This document shows, in pieces, positions 35,753-45,201 of a DNA stretch of 64,000 nt (the first letter of the stretch is position 1; every line of letters starts with the position of its first letter). Below the pieces are notes generated by a model, which had not been told where the DNA came from, made no database searches, and worked only from the letters and a program-made list of their open reading frames with translations. Both the position numbers and the translations under genes were made by a program. The stretch lies in contig NZ_LT841358.1 in assembly GCF_900177045.1 (NCBI RefSeq), positions 1,451,396-1,515,395 of the forward strand, read 5' to 3'. This DNA comes from Candidatus Nitrosotalea okcheonensis. Its GTDB lineage: Archaea > Thermoproteota > Nitrososphaeria > Nitrososphaerales > Nitrosopumilaceae.

Positions 35753-36613
35753 TTGATAGGAAAATTGATCATTATTGGAATTATAATAGCTACAATAGCT
35801 ATCTTGGTACCAAATGCATCAAAATTATTTCAAAGCGTACCATCATCTATCGATACTGTAAAAGGCAAGATTGATCAAGTTGCAGGCAGCAAGGGAATAA
35901 TCAACGATTCCAAGTTAGCCATAAAGGAATTGGGCCTAGGTGCAAACTCGATCTTAAATACATCTTCAACAAATAACAACTTGACATCTGTTTATCAGCT
36001 TGCTCCACAATACGTAACTCAACAAAACTATACGGGCCAAGTCTTTGAAAAGACTGGCAATACATGTCAAATCTCTGTTCCAGGATTGGCCCAGACAATA
36101 AATGGAATAAAGCAGCTGACTGGAATAATTCAACTTGATCAATGTACATCAAATGTAGGTGATCCTGTGCAGGTGACAAAACTCACAGCAAAACCGAATT
36201 CTCCACCGGTAGATGTTCCAAGTGGCCTAACCATTTCCCCTTATTCTAATAACGGTAACACGGTCCCAACTGGTGCCACATCATCCAATACGCCTGCCTT
36301 GCCAACTCTCCCATCTTATTATCAAACAGTCCAGCTAACTACAATAAACCAAGGAAACAGTGCAATGCTAAATTTTGATGATACATCTGGTCAAACAAAA
36401 TCAGTCATAGTCACAATGAGAAACAGTAACACTGTCTTGTTTACTGGAACATTTTACTCTTCAAAGTTTTCGACCGAAGTCAAGGATGTTCCAAACACAC
36501 CACACATAATAGAGATGACAATAGATAATACAATTTATGGAACATTGCATGCATCTGTATATGCACCATCAAATATGCAGAACTCTACTATAACTGGAAT
36601 TTTATCACAATAG
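35753..36613 (+). CDS. membrane-anchored or secreted hypothetical protein
   Basis: 286 residues. An N-terminal hydrophobic segment (LIIIGIIIATIAILVP) is followed by a Ser/Thr/Asn-rich extracellular-type region. The last 80 residues look like a beta-sandwich (VQLTTINQGNSAMLNFDDTSGQ...). Starts at TTG 35753, about 26 nt after CTTTTTTATG (35721-35730), which fits a leaderless start. No family is recognised. A single Cys pair (TCQ and QCT) may form a disulphide. Confidence 0.65.
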   Translation: MIGKLIIIGIIIATIAILVPNASKLFQSVPSSIDTVKGKIDQVAGSKGIINDSKLAIKELGLGANSILNTSSTNNNLTSVYQLAPQYVTQQNYTGQVFEKTGNTCQISVPGLAQTINGIKQLTGIIQLDQCTSNVGDPVQVTKLTAKPNSPPVDVPSGLTISPYSNNGNTVPTGATSSNTPALPTLPSYYQTVQLTTINQGNSAMLNFDDTSGQTKSVIVTMRNSNTVLFTGTFYSSKFSTEVKDVPNTPHIIEMTIDNTIYGTLHASVYAPSNMQNSTITGILSQ

Positions 36614-36951
36614 GGTCAATAAGCAAATTTTGTATCACTTGATCTAGAATTTTGTAAAAACAGGAAAAGGTGTAATGGCGTGATCCTGTATAGGCAAAAG
36701 CATTCTCTTGCCGCTTCGTACAACGAATTGTACTTAACTATATACCATTTTTCACAGGATCACGCAAATTCATTTGTCAGAATTTGCATCTTTCCGCATT
36801 GTTCTTCATACGTTCTTCTCTTATTTAATAATTAGTGTGATTTATTTCATAAATAAATTTTATTTAATATAAATTATTGCGATTATATCTAAAATAATCA
36901 ACAATCTCCTGTCAACTAGTAGAATTAATCTGAAAAATTTGAATCCTGAAA
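36614..36951. other. intergenic region with structured element
   Basis: 338 bp between convergent genes. It holds the multi-hairpin element at 36678-36787, described separately. An AT-rich tract (36820-36900) follows, with nothing else recognised. Confidence 0.7.
36678..36787. ncRNA. candidate structured RNA: three-way junction plus hairpin
   Basis: GCGTGATCCTGT (36678-36689) pairs perfectly with ACAGGATCACGC (36754-36765). Inside are two hairpins: GGCAA/TTGCC (36693-36697 with 36708-36712) and GTACAA/TTGTAC closing a CGAA loop (36718-36733). A further hairpin GCAAATTC/GAATTTGC (36764-36771 with 36780-36787) shares two bases with the first stem and may be an alternative fold. It has no open frame, tRNA T-loop or ORB motif. 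Strand is uncertain because the fold is symmetric on both strands. It could be a small RNA or a mobile palindromic element. Confidence 0.5.
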
Positions 36952-37683
36952 CTAGGATAATATGTCAACAAGTCTTGGAAGTGCCTTTGCAGCAGATGTT
37001 CTAAGGGATAGGTACATGCTTGAGGACATTGGGGTTTGATCAATATTTACCTCAACCATTGTAGCACCATTCTGTCTGGCATAGACTGGCAATAGGTTTG
37101 CAGGAGAAACTACAAGCGAGGTTCCGACAACCACCATCACATCACAAGATCTTGCCTCTTCTATGGCAGACTCCCACACCTTCTGCGGTAAAGCCTCACC
37201 AAACCATACAACATCAGGCCTTAACATATTTCCACACTTGCAGAGCGGTGGAATCTGGGAGAACTCAGATGTAATCTTGTCGTTAAAATCACAAACAGTA
37301 CACCTGATTGTAATTATACTTCCATGTAATTCATAAACACTTGAGCTTCCAGCCCTTTGGTGAAGACCATCAATGTTTTGGGTCAGAACAGAAATTTGTT
37401 TATACTTTTCAAGTTCTGCAATTGCAACATGGCCAGGATTTGGATTTGCATCAAGTATATTTTTTCTTCTCTCTTCGTACCACTCCCATACAAGTTTTGG
37501 ATCCTCATAGAATGCATCTATTGTTGCAAGCTTCATTGGATCATATTTTCTCCAGAAACCATCTTTTCCGCGAAATGTGGGAATTCCACTCTCCTGAGAA
37601 ATTCCTGCCCCTGTCACAAACACAATTTTTTTCGCTTGTCTTAGTTTATCAGATATGACATCCCACATTTTATTTGATATCAA
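36952..37683 (-). CDS. cobB: Sir2-type NAD-dependent deacylase
   Basis: 243 residues. Rossmann signature [20 protein letters not shown], catalytic region [12 protein letters not shown], catalytic His in VYELHG, four zinc cysteines (CTVC...CKCG) and [12 protein letters not shown]. The tyrosine/arginine pair of SIRT5-like desuccinylases is seen as YEERRK. It removes acyl groups from lysine, in archaea for example on Alba. It overlaps the RNase Z gene by 14 bp in an operon beginning with Prs. Confidence 0.93.
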   Translation of the reverse strand: MISNKMWDVISDKLRQAKKIVFVTGAGISQESGIPTFRGKDGFWRKYDPMKLATIDAFYEDPKLVWEWYEERRKNILDANPNPGHVAIAELEKYKQISVLTQNIDGLHQRAGSSSVYELHGSIITIRCTVCDFNDKITSEFSQIPPLCKCGNMLRPDVVWFGEALPQKVWESAIEEARSCDVMVVVGTSLVVSPANLLPVYARQNGATMVEVNIDQTPMSSSMYLSLRTSAAKALPRLVDILS

Positions 37684-38569
37684 TCTCTAAGAGATCCCTT
37701 GCAGCAGTAACTGAACCATGAATTGTCTTTGCCTCATTGACAAGCTCCTCCACATCTTCATATCTTGCAGAAAAGTGTGTCAAGATAAGATTTGAAACAC
37801 TTGCTTTTTTGGCAAGCTCTGCAGCTTCCTTTGATGTAGAGTGATAGTTTTCTTTTGCCTTGTCTTGCAATGCACCAGAATATGTAGAATCAAATGTCAT
37901 GTAATTGCAACCCTTAAAAAATTCTGCAAGCTTGTGTGTAGGTCTCGTATCTCCTGATATGCCAATCTTGATACCCTGACGCTTTTCTCCTGTTACATCA
38001 GATGGCCTAACCAATCTCTCCCCAATTTTTATCTCATTGCCATTTTGAAGTTCATGCCAGAGCCTTCCCTCTGGAATGCCAAGTTCCTTTGCCTTTTCCG
38101 GGTAAAACTTACCAGGCTTGTCTTTTTCTGTAAAAAGATACGAATAGGCAGGAATCGAGTGCTCCGCCTCACATACGTGAATATTAAATCCTGAATCGTC
38201 AAAGACAAGCCCCTCCTTAATCCTAGTTATCCTGACAGGAAATGTCAGCCCAAAATTCAGTATTTTGAGATTTGCCGCAATAAATTCTTCAATTCCAGTT
38301 GGGCCATAGATGTCAACAGATTCTGTTCTATTCTGTAATGACATGGTCTGCAACAAGCCAAGTATTCCTACACAATGGTCTCCATGCAAATGCGTCACAA
38401 AGATTCGCATCTTTTTGTTCCAGCCAAGCTTTGCCTTTGAAAATGCAATCTGTGCACCCTCACCTGCATCAAACATCAGTATCTCCCTGTCAAGTACCAG
38501 ACAGATGCAGGTCATGCCGCGTTCCGCAGTTGGCTGTGCTGCCGATGTTCCTAAAAATACTAGCTTCAT
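37670..38569 (-). CDS. rnz: ribonuclease Z
   Basis: A tRNA 3'-end endonuclease (short form, 299 residues). The metallo-beta-lactamase motif is [40 protein letters not shown] and the late [10 protein letters not shown] are also present. It cleaves trailers ahead of CCA addition. It overlaps the methyltransferase by 4 bp. Together with Trm-G10, ThpR and Cca in this window, it belongs to tRNA maturation. Confidence 0.94.
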   Translation of the reverse strand: MKLVFLGTSAAQPTAERGMTCICLVLDREILMFDAGEGAQIAFSKAKLGWNKKMRIFVTHLHGDHCVGILGLLQTMSLQNRTESVDIYGPTGIEEFIAANLKILNFGLTFPVRITRIKEGLVFDDSGFNIHVCEAEHSIPAYSYLFTEKDKPGKFYPEKAKELGIPEGRLWHELQNGNEIKIGERLVRPSDVTGEKRQGIKIGISGDTRPTHKLAEFFKGCNYMTFDSTYSGALQDKAKENYHSTSKEAAELAKKASVSNLILTHFSARYEDVEELVNEAKTIHGSVTAARDLLEIDIK

Positions 38570-39498
38570 CTTACTGCAATCACTCTGGTCAAGCTCTTAT
38601 GCCTGTAGATCTCGTATTTCTTTGCTTTGCTTATTTCTTCCACCTCTAGACCTTTTTTGTATACCATTACAAGTTTTTTTCTCTTTGGTATGACTGACAC
38701 AAAATCTTGGATCAATTTCTTTGGAGAAACAGATGACCTTGACGATATTCCATATGGAAGATCAGTTACGATAGCATCTATCTTATCCGTAATATTTTGT
38801 ATCTCTTCATAGCCAGAATTTATCACCCTAGAATCAAATCCATTTGCAGCAAGATTTTTTCTTGTAATCTTACACATTATTTTATCAAAATCAATTCCAA
38901 TAGAGTTTATTCCCATAGACTCTGCCTCTAACAAAATTGTACCAGTGCCGCAAAAGGGATCACAAATAGTATCTTTCTCCTTTAATCCAGACAAATTTAC
39001 AATACATCTTGCAAGCTTCATGTCTAGTTCATGCGGATGCTTGATTAACTTTGTTGAAAATTTTGGTCTACTATTACAATCAGAATATCCTAGATATTTT
39101 TCCGAGTCCGTAATGATAAGATATACTGTAATCTGTGGGTCTGAGAGTGATACTCTAGAGCCCCATTTTCTTGAGAGTATTCCACCGACTTGTCTTTCAA
39201 GTGCAGACGAGCCTATATTTTTTGACGTCAAGTTTATTGTTCTGCATACAAATGACTGCGGCACAGGTATTTGCGGGTCAATCTTTGTGACATCATTAAA
39301 TGTACCTGCTATAATTCCAGAATACCTGACAAATGTTGCCCTGCCTGATATCCTGTACCATGGTATCTTTGATGATACCATGACAAGTCTTGGATTTGAT
39401 TTTATAGTTGACTTGGGATCATAGCTTTTTGATATTGTGATTATCTCGTCTCTTGCAAGGTCTTCATATTGTTTTTGCAATACAAAAAAGCTTGACAT
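38566..39498 (-). CDS. THUMP-domain tRNA (guanine-N2) methyltransferase (Trm-G10 type)
   Basis: 310 residues. The N-terminal half has a THUMP-like fold; the C-terminal half is a Rossmann methyltransferase with [17 protein letters not shown] and catalytic DLPYGIS. It probably makes m2G or m2,2G at position 10 of tRNA. The stop-to-start join with Prs (39498/39499) and the 4-bp overlap with RNase Z indicate one transcript. Confidence 0.88.
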   Translation of the reverse strand: MSSFFVLQKQYEDLARDEIITISKSYDPKSTIKSNPRLVMVSSKIPWYRISGRATFVRYSGIIAGTFNDVTKIDPQIPVPQSFVCRTINLTSKNIGSSALERQVGGILSRKWGSRVSLSDPQITVYLIITDSEKYLGYSDCNSRPKFSTKLIKHPHELDMKLARCIVNLSGLKEKDTICDPFCGTGTILLEAESMGINSIGIDFDKIMCKITRKNLAANGFDSRVINSGYEEIQNITDKIDAIVTDLPYGISSRSSVSPKKLIQDFVSVIPKRKKLVMVYKKGLEVEEISKAKKYEIYRHKSLTRVIAVR

Positions 39499-40377
39499 TC
39501 AGGTTATTGCCTTTGCAATTAATGGCGATACATCAACAATCGATGTCTTGCCTGGTATAGTATTCGCGCTGATTATCTTTGTAACTCCAGCTCTTATGAT
39601 ATTCTTCTCTGCATCTCCAATTAGCAGTGAATGTGTACAACATGCATAGACCTTGCCGCTTTTTTGTTTCTTTAAAAATTCTGCAGCCTTTACAATACTA
39701 CCTCCTGTACTTATCATGTCATCAACTAGTATGATGTCTCTACCCCTGACTCCTTCAAGACCCTTGGATTTTATTGCAACATTTCCAGTCTTTCGGTCTC
39801 TATGTTTTTCTAGCGCGATATAGTCAACACCAAGAAATTCTGCAAAATTTCTTGCTCTTTCAACTCCTCCCTTGTCGGGTGATACCACAAGAGGAAAATT
39901 AAGAGACATTTTCTTGAAATGTCTTGCAAGCTCTTCTACTGCACTGATGTTTTTTACAGGGATATGGAAATGTTCTAGCGCAATCATACTGTGAATATCA
40001 ACTACAATTATCTTGGTTGCCCCTGCTGCCTTGAACATTTTTGCAACAAGTTCCATGGTAGTAATCTCGCCTGGCAGAAACTGTCTATCTTGTCTTGCAT
40101 ATCCCATATATGGAATAACAACATATACTTGAGAAGAAAATACTCTTGCCTGTGATGTTATTGCCAAGCAGCGAAGAAGATTTGAGTCAACTGGTGGATA
40201 GATTGATTGTACCACTAGAATCTTTCCACTAGGTTTTCCCTTGAGTGTAATCTTACTTTCCCCATCTGGAAATACCCGTAATTCACAGCCAATGAATTTT
40301 GATTTTAATTTAAAAGCAATTTTTTTTGCCAATTGTTCAGAAGATGGTCCGCCAATAACTGTAAAATCAATCATCAA
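39499..40377 (-). CDS. prs: ribose-phosphate pyrophosphokinase
   Basis: Makes PRPP from ribose-5-phosphate and ATP. 292 residues. PDGESKITL, the catalytic lysine region and RQDRQFLPGE (near 95) are present. IVVDIHS and the PRPP-binding loop ILVDDMISTGGS (near 216-227) follow. The archaeal class lacks the allosteric ADP-site length of bacterial enzymes. First gene of the Prs / Trm-G10 / RNase Z / Sir2 operon. Confidence 0.94.
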   Translation of the reverse strand: MMIDFTVIGGPSSEQLAKKIAFKLKSKFIGCELRVFPDGESKITLKGKPSGKILVVQSIYPPVDSNLLRCLAITSQARVFSSQVYVVIPYMGYARQDRQFLPGEITTMELVAKMFKAAGATKIIVVDIHSMIALEHFHIPVKNISAVEELARHFKKMSLNFPLVVSPDKGGVERARNFAEFLGVDYIALEKHRDRKTGNVAIKSKGLEGVRGRDIILVDDMISTGGSIVKAAEFLKKQKSGKVYACCTHSLLIGDAEKNIIRAGVTKIISANTIPGKTSIVDVSPLIAKAIT

Positions 40378-40490
40378 TCAAATCGAGCCTTGGGCTATTC
40401 TTAAGTTTTGAGGGAAATATGAATAGGAGAATTTACAATCATACAAAACTTGAATACATGTTTAAAGCAAATGTCATTAGATGTTCACTC

Positions 40491-41408
40491 ATGAAATTAG
40501 TCTCTTTTCTTCCAAGTGCAACTGAGATATTGTATGAGCTAGGAGTAGAAGATCAGGTCCTAGCTGTAACACACGAATGCAACTATCCAGCAGAGGCCAT
40601 GACAAAGCCAAGAGTTATTCATTCCTCCTTTGATCCGCAAAAAATGTCTAGCCAAGAAATTGACAACAAGGTAATGGAGCTGGTAGATGCAGGAAAAGAC
40701 ATCTATATCATAGATGAACAAGTTCTCAAAAAAGCAAATCCAGATCTTATTGTAGCACAGGGAATATGTGAAGTGTGTTCGCCTTATACAAGAGAAATAA
40801 ACAAAGCAGTAACACTACTTGGAGGCAAGCCAGAGGTTCTTGTTCTAGATCCGAAAAATCTTGACGGCATACTAGAAAACATCATTGAGGTGGGAAATAA
40901 AGTAGGAAAACAGGAAAAGGCAAAAGATTTTGTTATAAAATTACAGAAAAGAATTGATTACATACAAAACACCCCAAAAGTTTCAAGACCCAAGATACTC
41001 TGCATAGAGTGGCTTGATCCGTTCTTCTCAGCAGGTCACTGGATCCCTCAGATGGTGGAAATTGCAGGTGGCATAAACGGAATCAGCTCAACCGGAGACA
41101 GGTCAAGAAAAATACAGATTGACGAGATGATATCATTTGATCCAGACATTGTAATCCTAATGCCCTGTGGATTTGATGTAAACAGAACACTTGTTGAATA
41201 CGAAAAATTGCTTGAAAACAACAAATGGAAAAAGATCAAGGCAGTAAGCAGGGGAGAAGTTTATGTGGTAAATGCAAATGAATACTTTAGCAAGCCAGGC
41301 CCAAGAACTGTAACAGGCCTTGAGATTTTGGCCAAAATAATTCATCCTGACACATTCCGAGAACTACAAATTCCTAAACAATCTGTTCAAAAAATTGATT
41401 CTGAATAA
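40491..41408 (+). CDS. BtuF-like cobalamin-binding protein without signal peptide
   Basis: 305 residues from MKLVSFLPSATEILYELG, a typical start of this binding-protein family. LIVAQGICEVCSPYT and SRGEVYVVNANEYFSKPGPRTVTGLEIL follow. A TATA-like GTTTAAAG (about 40458-40466) lies 26 nt before ATG 40491, favouring this start over 40419. No signal peptide or lipobox is visible, and no permease or ATPase adjoins it. It may act inside the cell or be exported in another way. Confidence 0.85.
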   Translation: MKLVSFLPSATEILYELGVEDQVLAVTHECNYPAEAMTKPRVIHSSFDPQKMSSQEIDNKVMELVDAGKDIYIIDEQVLKKANPDLIVAQGICEVCSPYTREINKAVTLLGGKPEVLVLDPKNLDGILENIIEVGNKVGKQEKAKDFVIKLQKRIDYIQNTPKVSRPKILCIEWLDPFFSAGHWIPQMVEIAGGINGISSTGDRSRKIQIDEMISFDPDIVILMPCGFDVNRTLVEYEKLLENNKWKKIKAVSRGEVYVVNANEYFSKPGPRTVTGLEILAKIIHPDTFRELQIPKQSVQKIDSE

Positions 41409-41420
41409 TAAATCAGCTGA

Positions 41421-41479
41421 CATCCTCAGGGTAGGATGATGAGGATGCAAGCTAATTTGATGATATGTACCAGACCTGA
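41421..41479 (+). ncRNA. candidate box C/D sRNA
   Basis: Box C ATGATGA (41436-41442), D' CTAA (41452-41455, off consensus), C' TGATGA (41458-41463) and D CTGA (41476-41479) are in order. The D guide is 12 nt (41464-41475), the archaeal norm; the D' guide is 9 nt. The weak D', the two-base D'-C' spacer and the lack of a terminal stem lower confidence. A hairpin CATCCTCA/TGAGGATG (41421-41447) overlaps box C and may be the real feature. Confidence 0.3.
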
Positions 41480-41637
41480 GATTATTTATTTGAGATCAAA
41501 TTTTTACTTTCTTATTCTAAAATTCTAGAATGATATCATGCCAATTCTAGTCACAAATGAATTTATGTAGGATCTTTTTCCATAAATCAATTCCTCACAC
41601 AAAAAATTTCAAATTAGGCTAAAAAACAACAGGTTCA

Positions 41638-42477
41638 TTGGATCTAGTTTTTTCTGATATTCACGCAGACCTGAGCGGTCTTGACCTTATAATACAGACT
41701 GTATCAAGTGATGATTTTGTAAAAAAGTATGGTAATTTTTCAAGAATTATCAATCTAGGTGACTTGCTTGAGCGTGGTGTCCATCCAAAGCAAGTCATAT
41801 CAAAATTACGCTTACTTGAAAAAAACTATCCAATATTTTCCGTGATAGGTAACCATGATGAAGGATTCTTGAGCGGAAAAAAAGTGAGTGCCAGTTCTCT
41901 TGAAAGTATGGATGCGCATGAAAGGCTTGGCGCTGAAGACCTATCATTTTTCAAGCAGAACAAAGACGGAACATTTGGTAATCAGGAATTCATCGATGTA
42001 AAAAATGGCCTATTCTGCGTTCACGGGGGACCACTAGATCCTAAAAAAATAACCCCAAAAAATGCCAATAGCGAAGCTTGGCTATATCAAAGAAATTGGC
42101 AGCGACTCACTGATGAAGGCTTTGAGTTCTTTAGTTACCATGGATATCATTACAAAGCGTCATCCGCCTTTGGAGAGGCGGGAAAACATGTACGCAATCA
42201 TATCATACTATGCGGACATCAGCACATGGAGGCCGCTCTGGTCCACCAAGCGGGTAAAATTCGTGAGATTTACTCTAAACTTGAGTCAAAAAAAGAAAAA
42301 ATTTCGGGGCATGTATTAGAAAGAAAAGAAATTGAAATCAATCCTACAAGTGATTATCTAATAAGATTGGGTCTTGGGGGACCTGCTGGATATTACGGTG
42401 TTGGCTCTTCCATGCCACATTTTGCCATAATCCAATACAACCCAAAAAAGGTAATACTATTTACAGTAAATCCCTAA
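41638..42477 (+). CDS. calcineurin-like metallophosphoesterase
   Basis: 279 residues. Metal motifs are FSDIHADLSGL, LGDLLERG, GNHDEG, FCVHGG and CGHQHME. This is the serine/threonine phosphatase or ApaH-like subgroup layout. Starts at TTG 41638 because the first conserved motif begins five codons later. The substrate could be phosphoprotein or a dinucleotide polyphosphate. It is followed by a hemerythrin gene 20 bp downstream. Confidence 0.85.
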   Translation: MDLVFSDIHADLSGLDLIIQTVSSDDFVKKYGNFSRIINLGDLLERGVHPKQVISKLRLLEKNYPIFSVIGNHDEGFLSGKKVSASSLESMDAHERLGAEDLSFFKQNKDGTFGNQEFIDVKNGLFCVHGGPLDPKKITPKNANSEAWLYQRNWQRLTDEGFEFFSYHGYHYKASSAFGEAGKHVRNHIILCGHQHMEAALVHQAGKIREIYSKLESKKEKISGHVLERKEIEINPTSDYLIRLGLGGPAGYYGVGSSMPHFAIIQYNPKKVILFTVNP

Positions 42478-42497
42478 GATATCAACAGAAACTTGAC

Positions 42498-43040
42498 ATG
42501 AGCGGAACTGAGATACTAAGAAACGATCATAGACAAATACGTAGACTAGAAAAAATAATTGTTAAATGCTATTCCATATTAAATGAGGGCAATGATGTTC
42601 CATTTTCTGATATGCAAATAATGGTTTCAATCATGTCAGAATTTTTGGATGCAATACATTATGCAAGAGAAGAAAACCAGTATTTTCCATGTGTTGCAAG
42701 CTATGACTCCTTAAAACAAGAGATCCGAGTATTTATGATCGAACACGAGTTTGGAAGAAGAATAGCATTAAACATTTCAAAGCATCTACAAAGGTGGAAA
42801 TCAGGAGAGGACCAAAGAGAACCCGTTGCAAGATTTCTCAAGGCATATGCAATTTACCTAGATGATCATCTGACCAAGGAAAACAAATTCTTTGACACTG
42901 CAGAAGAACAAGTGCTATCCCCGGATGAGGAAAAAATGATGTATGAAGAATTTCAAGCAGTCACTGCAGTTGCTACAAAGCTTGATGAGATGATAAAATT
43001 CATAGATTATCTAGAATCTACGCCATGGGTGAAGGATTAA
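42498..43040 (+). CDS. hemerythrin-domain protein
   Basis: 180 residues of a four-helix bundle with likely di-iron ligands: H (RNDHRQ), H and E in DAIHYAREENQYF, H in MIEHEFGR, and H/E in LDDHLTKENKFF. Such proteins bind oxygen, sense it or handle nitric oxide, all relevant to an ammonia oxidiser; which applies is inferred. Starts at ATG 42498, 20 bp after the phosphoesterase. Confidence 0.88.
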   Translation: MSGTEILRNDHRQIRRLEKIIVKCYSILNEGNDVPFSDMQIMVSIMSEFLDAIHYAREENQYFPCVASYDSLKQEIRVFMIEHEFGRRIALNISKHLQRWKSGEDQREPVARFLKAYAIYLDDHLTKENKFFDTAEEQVLSPDEEKMMYEEFQAVTAVATKLDEMIKFIDYLESTPWVKD

Positions 43041-43176
43041 TTTTCAAAAACCGATCTTATTCTAGGATAGACAGATGTTTTGTTTTGTTCCGATGTGAGT
43101 TTTTGTTGCATGTTTTTACATGGAATGCATAATTATTATATATCATCACCATAGTATGATAACTATACATACTAAC

Positions 43177-43920
43177 ATGAGTAAAATAGTAAATCTCCGC
43201 GTACATGTAGCACCTGTAGGCTTTGAAATTGACCGAATTGCAATTCCTGCAAAACAAATGAAAGCCGATAGAGTGTGGTTATTGATGCACGCAGAACCAT
43301 CAAAGGATCAAGCTCAAGGGTTCATGGAAAAAATTCAAACTCATCTAAAAAAAGAAAAGATCGAAGTACAAGTTGCGCATTCTAATAGATTTGATCTCTT
43401 CAAGATCCTAAAGGCATTACGAGAAATTGTACAAAAAGAGGATGGAAATGATATTTTTGTAAACTGCTCTTCTGGATCAAAAATCCAAGCAATCGCATGT
43501 ATGATGGCATGTATGATGTTCCAAGGGAAAACAAAACTCACTCCATATTATGCGGAGCCGGAAAGTTACTCTAGTGTAAAAGGGAAACAGCTATCATCAG
43601 GACTCAAGTCCGTTGTCAAGTTACCAGCTTATGAAATTCATACCCCGAAACCTGTCCTAGTACAAGCCCTGAAAATAATACAAGAAAATAATGGAAAAAT
43701 AACTAAAAAGGAGATGGCAAAAATTGCATACGAAAGAAAACTTATCATGGTAAATGCAAGAGAAGAAAATTTTCAACAAGCACGATTTGCAAGCCTTGAC
43801 AAAAATATCATCCAACCGCTTTTACACGAGTGGAAATTCATTGAAGTTGAAAGGATTGGAAGAACTAGGTGGATTAAGACAACTCCCGAAGGACTAGGCG
43901 CAGTAGAGTTTCTTGGCTAG
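43177..43920 (+). CDS. CARF-like/DUF6293-type transcription regulator
   Basis: About 247 residues from MSKIVNLRVHVAPVGFE. The N-terminal Rossmann-like domain contains IFVNCSSGSKIQAIACMMACMM, the N-x-S/T-G-x-K loop expected of CARF-type ligand-binding folds. A C-terminal winged helix (ITKKEMAKIAYERKL...LLHEWKFIEVERIGRTRWIKTTPEG) follows. CARF domains can bind cyclic oligonucleotides, but no CRISPR or effector gene is in this window. The longer frame from 43120 adds an unlikely His/Ile-rich leader. Confidence 0.75.
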   Translation: MSKIVNLRVHVAPVGFEIDRIAIPAKQMKADRVWLLMHAEPSKDQAQGFMEKIQTHLKKEKIEVQVAHSNRFDLFKILKALREIVQKEDGNDIFVNCSSGSKIQAIACMMACMMFQGKTKLTPYYAEPESYSSVKGKQLSSGLKSVVKLPAYEIHTPKPVLVQALKIIQENNGKITKKEMAKIAYERKLIMVNAREENFQQARFASLDKNIIQPLLHEWKFIEVERIGRTRWIKTTPEGLGAVEFLG

Positions 43921-44135
43921 CCACGCGTAGTAAGTTCTGGTTTTAAAGTCCAAGCAACTGCCATGGCAATAAATGGCACGGAAATCAAAGCTGCAATTTC
44001 TAGGTAGGTTTTGAATTGTTCAGATTGTTGGGGACTTGGATTAGACCACATGAAAGGTACAGGTAATGCTGCAGCAAACCAAATGATTGAAAGCATAATG
44101 ATTATCTTTAGGGCACTCTTCCTCCTTGGGGTCAT
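43917..44135 (-). CDS. small two-helix membrane protein, 72 aa
   Basis: MTPRRKSALKIIIML, then two hydrophobic spans (IIIMLSIIWFAAALPVPF and IAALISVPFIAMAVAWTL) joined by a short polar loop. A basic N-terminus suggests the N-in topology. No family is recognised. Its end overlaps the CARF-type gene's stop by 4 bp on the other strand. Confidence 0.6.
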   Translation of the reverse strand: MTPRRKSALKIIIMLSIIWFAAALPVPFMWSNPSPQQSEQFKTYLEIAALISVPFIAMAVAWTLKPELTTRG

Positions 44136-44219
44136 GATATAACCTTAGAATTAGGTTCTATTAATTTTATTAGGATACTATCAAATGATGAGATTTGTAC
44201 CATATGACTTGACAGTACC

Positions 44220-44963
44220 TTATTTAGTGATGACTCCACCATCTACAGGTAAAATTGCACCTGTAACCCACGAGGAATCCTCTGAAACAAGATAGAGTAT
44301 TGCTTTTGCAACATCCTCTGGCATTCCTATTCTTCCGATTGGATGTTCTGCTATTGCCATTGCTCTGTCAGATTCATTTCCAAGATACGGTCTTGTCATG
44401 TCAGTTTCTACAATTCCTGGACAGACACAATTCACACGTATCTTATATTTGGCATATTCTACTGCCCATGCTTTTGTAAGCAGGACCAGTGCTCCTTTTG
44501 AAGCAGTATACGCATCTGCTTCAAAATTTTCAAATGATTTCAGTCCGGCATCTGATGAAACATTGACAACACAACCGCTTGTTTTCATCAAATGAGGTAT
44601 CACAGCTTTTGTAAAACGAAACTGTCCGGTTAGATTTACATCTATTATGTCATTCCACTCCTCTTCAGAAATTTCATGCAAAGGTTTTACTTTGGGGAAA
44701 ATACCTGCATTGTTTACCAGAATGTCAATTTTACCAAAACTCTCTATAACATTTTTTACAACATTTTCTACATCTGTCCTTTTCCTAATATCCCCTGGTA
44801 TTGCTACAACATTTTTCATTTCTGCCGCAGTCTTTTGAAGACTGGACTTGTCTTTTGATGTGATTATCACATTTGCTCCATGTTGTGCAAGTAACATTGC
44901 AGTAGCTTTTCCAATGCCTCTACTACCTCCTGTAACAATTGCAACCTTGCCAGAAAGTTTCAT
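44220..44963 (-). CDS. short-chain dehydrogenase/reductase (FabG-like)
   Basis: 247 residues with TGGSRGIGKATA, VNNAGIFP, catalytic Ser in VNVSSDAG and YTASK. VNCVCPGIVETDM and the GAILPVDGGV ending are usual FabG-type marks. ITSKDKS after strand 2 fits NADP use. It could reduce 3-oxoacyl substrates or serve another pathway; the neighbours do not decide it. Confidence 0.9.
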   Translation of the reverse strand: MKLSGKVAIVTGGSRGIGKATAMLLAQHGANVIITSKDKSSLQKTAAEMKNVVAIPGDIRKRTDVENVVKNVIESFGKIDILVNNAGIFPKVKPLHEISEEEWNDIIDVNLTGQFRFTKAVIPHLMKTSGCVVNVSSDAGLKSFENFEADAYTASKGALVLLTKAWAVEYAKYKIRVNCVCPGIVETDMTRPYLGNESDRAMAIAEHPIGRIGMPEDVAKAILYLVSEDSSWVTGAILPVDGGVITK

Positions 44964-45084
44964 CTATGTCTGATCACATGTTGCATCAATTTAGTCTGTC
45001 GAAGATTAAAGCAAAATTCCTTTCAACGAATCTTCAAAAAAACATGTTATACTAATATGATGATCGTAAATTATGTCTAGATTT

Positions 45085-45110
45085 ATTGAAATATTTTATT
45101 GAAATATTTT
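45085..45110 (+). repeat. 13-bp tandem duplication
   Basis: ATTGAAATATTTT is repeated exactly and head to tail. It lies about 120 bp upstream of the SDR start codon on the minus strand. It may be a regulatory repeat or simple slippage. Confidence 0.6.
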
Positions 45111-45201
45111 AGAAATATGTAAAAATATATATGAAATAATAAATATGATGATGTATTACAATAAATAATGCAGAAAGATGTAAGATCTACTGCTTAAGAG
45201 A

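Noticed and set aside
36678-36765. tRNA reading of the structured element
   Set aside because: It lacks the GTTCRA T-loop, the 7-bp acceptor geometry and a normal anticodon arm.
45056-45180. Box C/D sRNAs from ATGATGA motifs at 45056 and 45152
   Set aside because: No CTGA box D at a suitable distance; the motifs are expected by chance in such AT-rich DNA.
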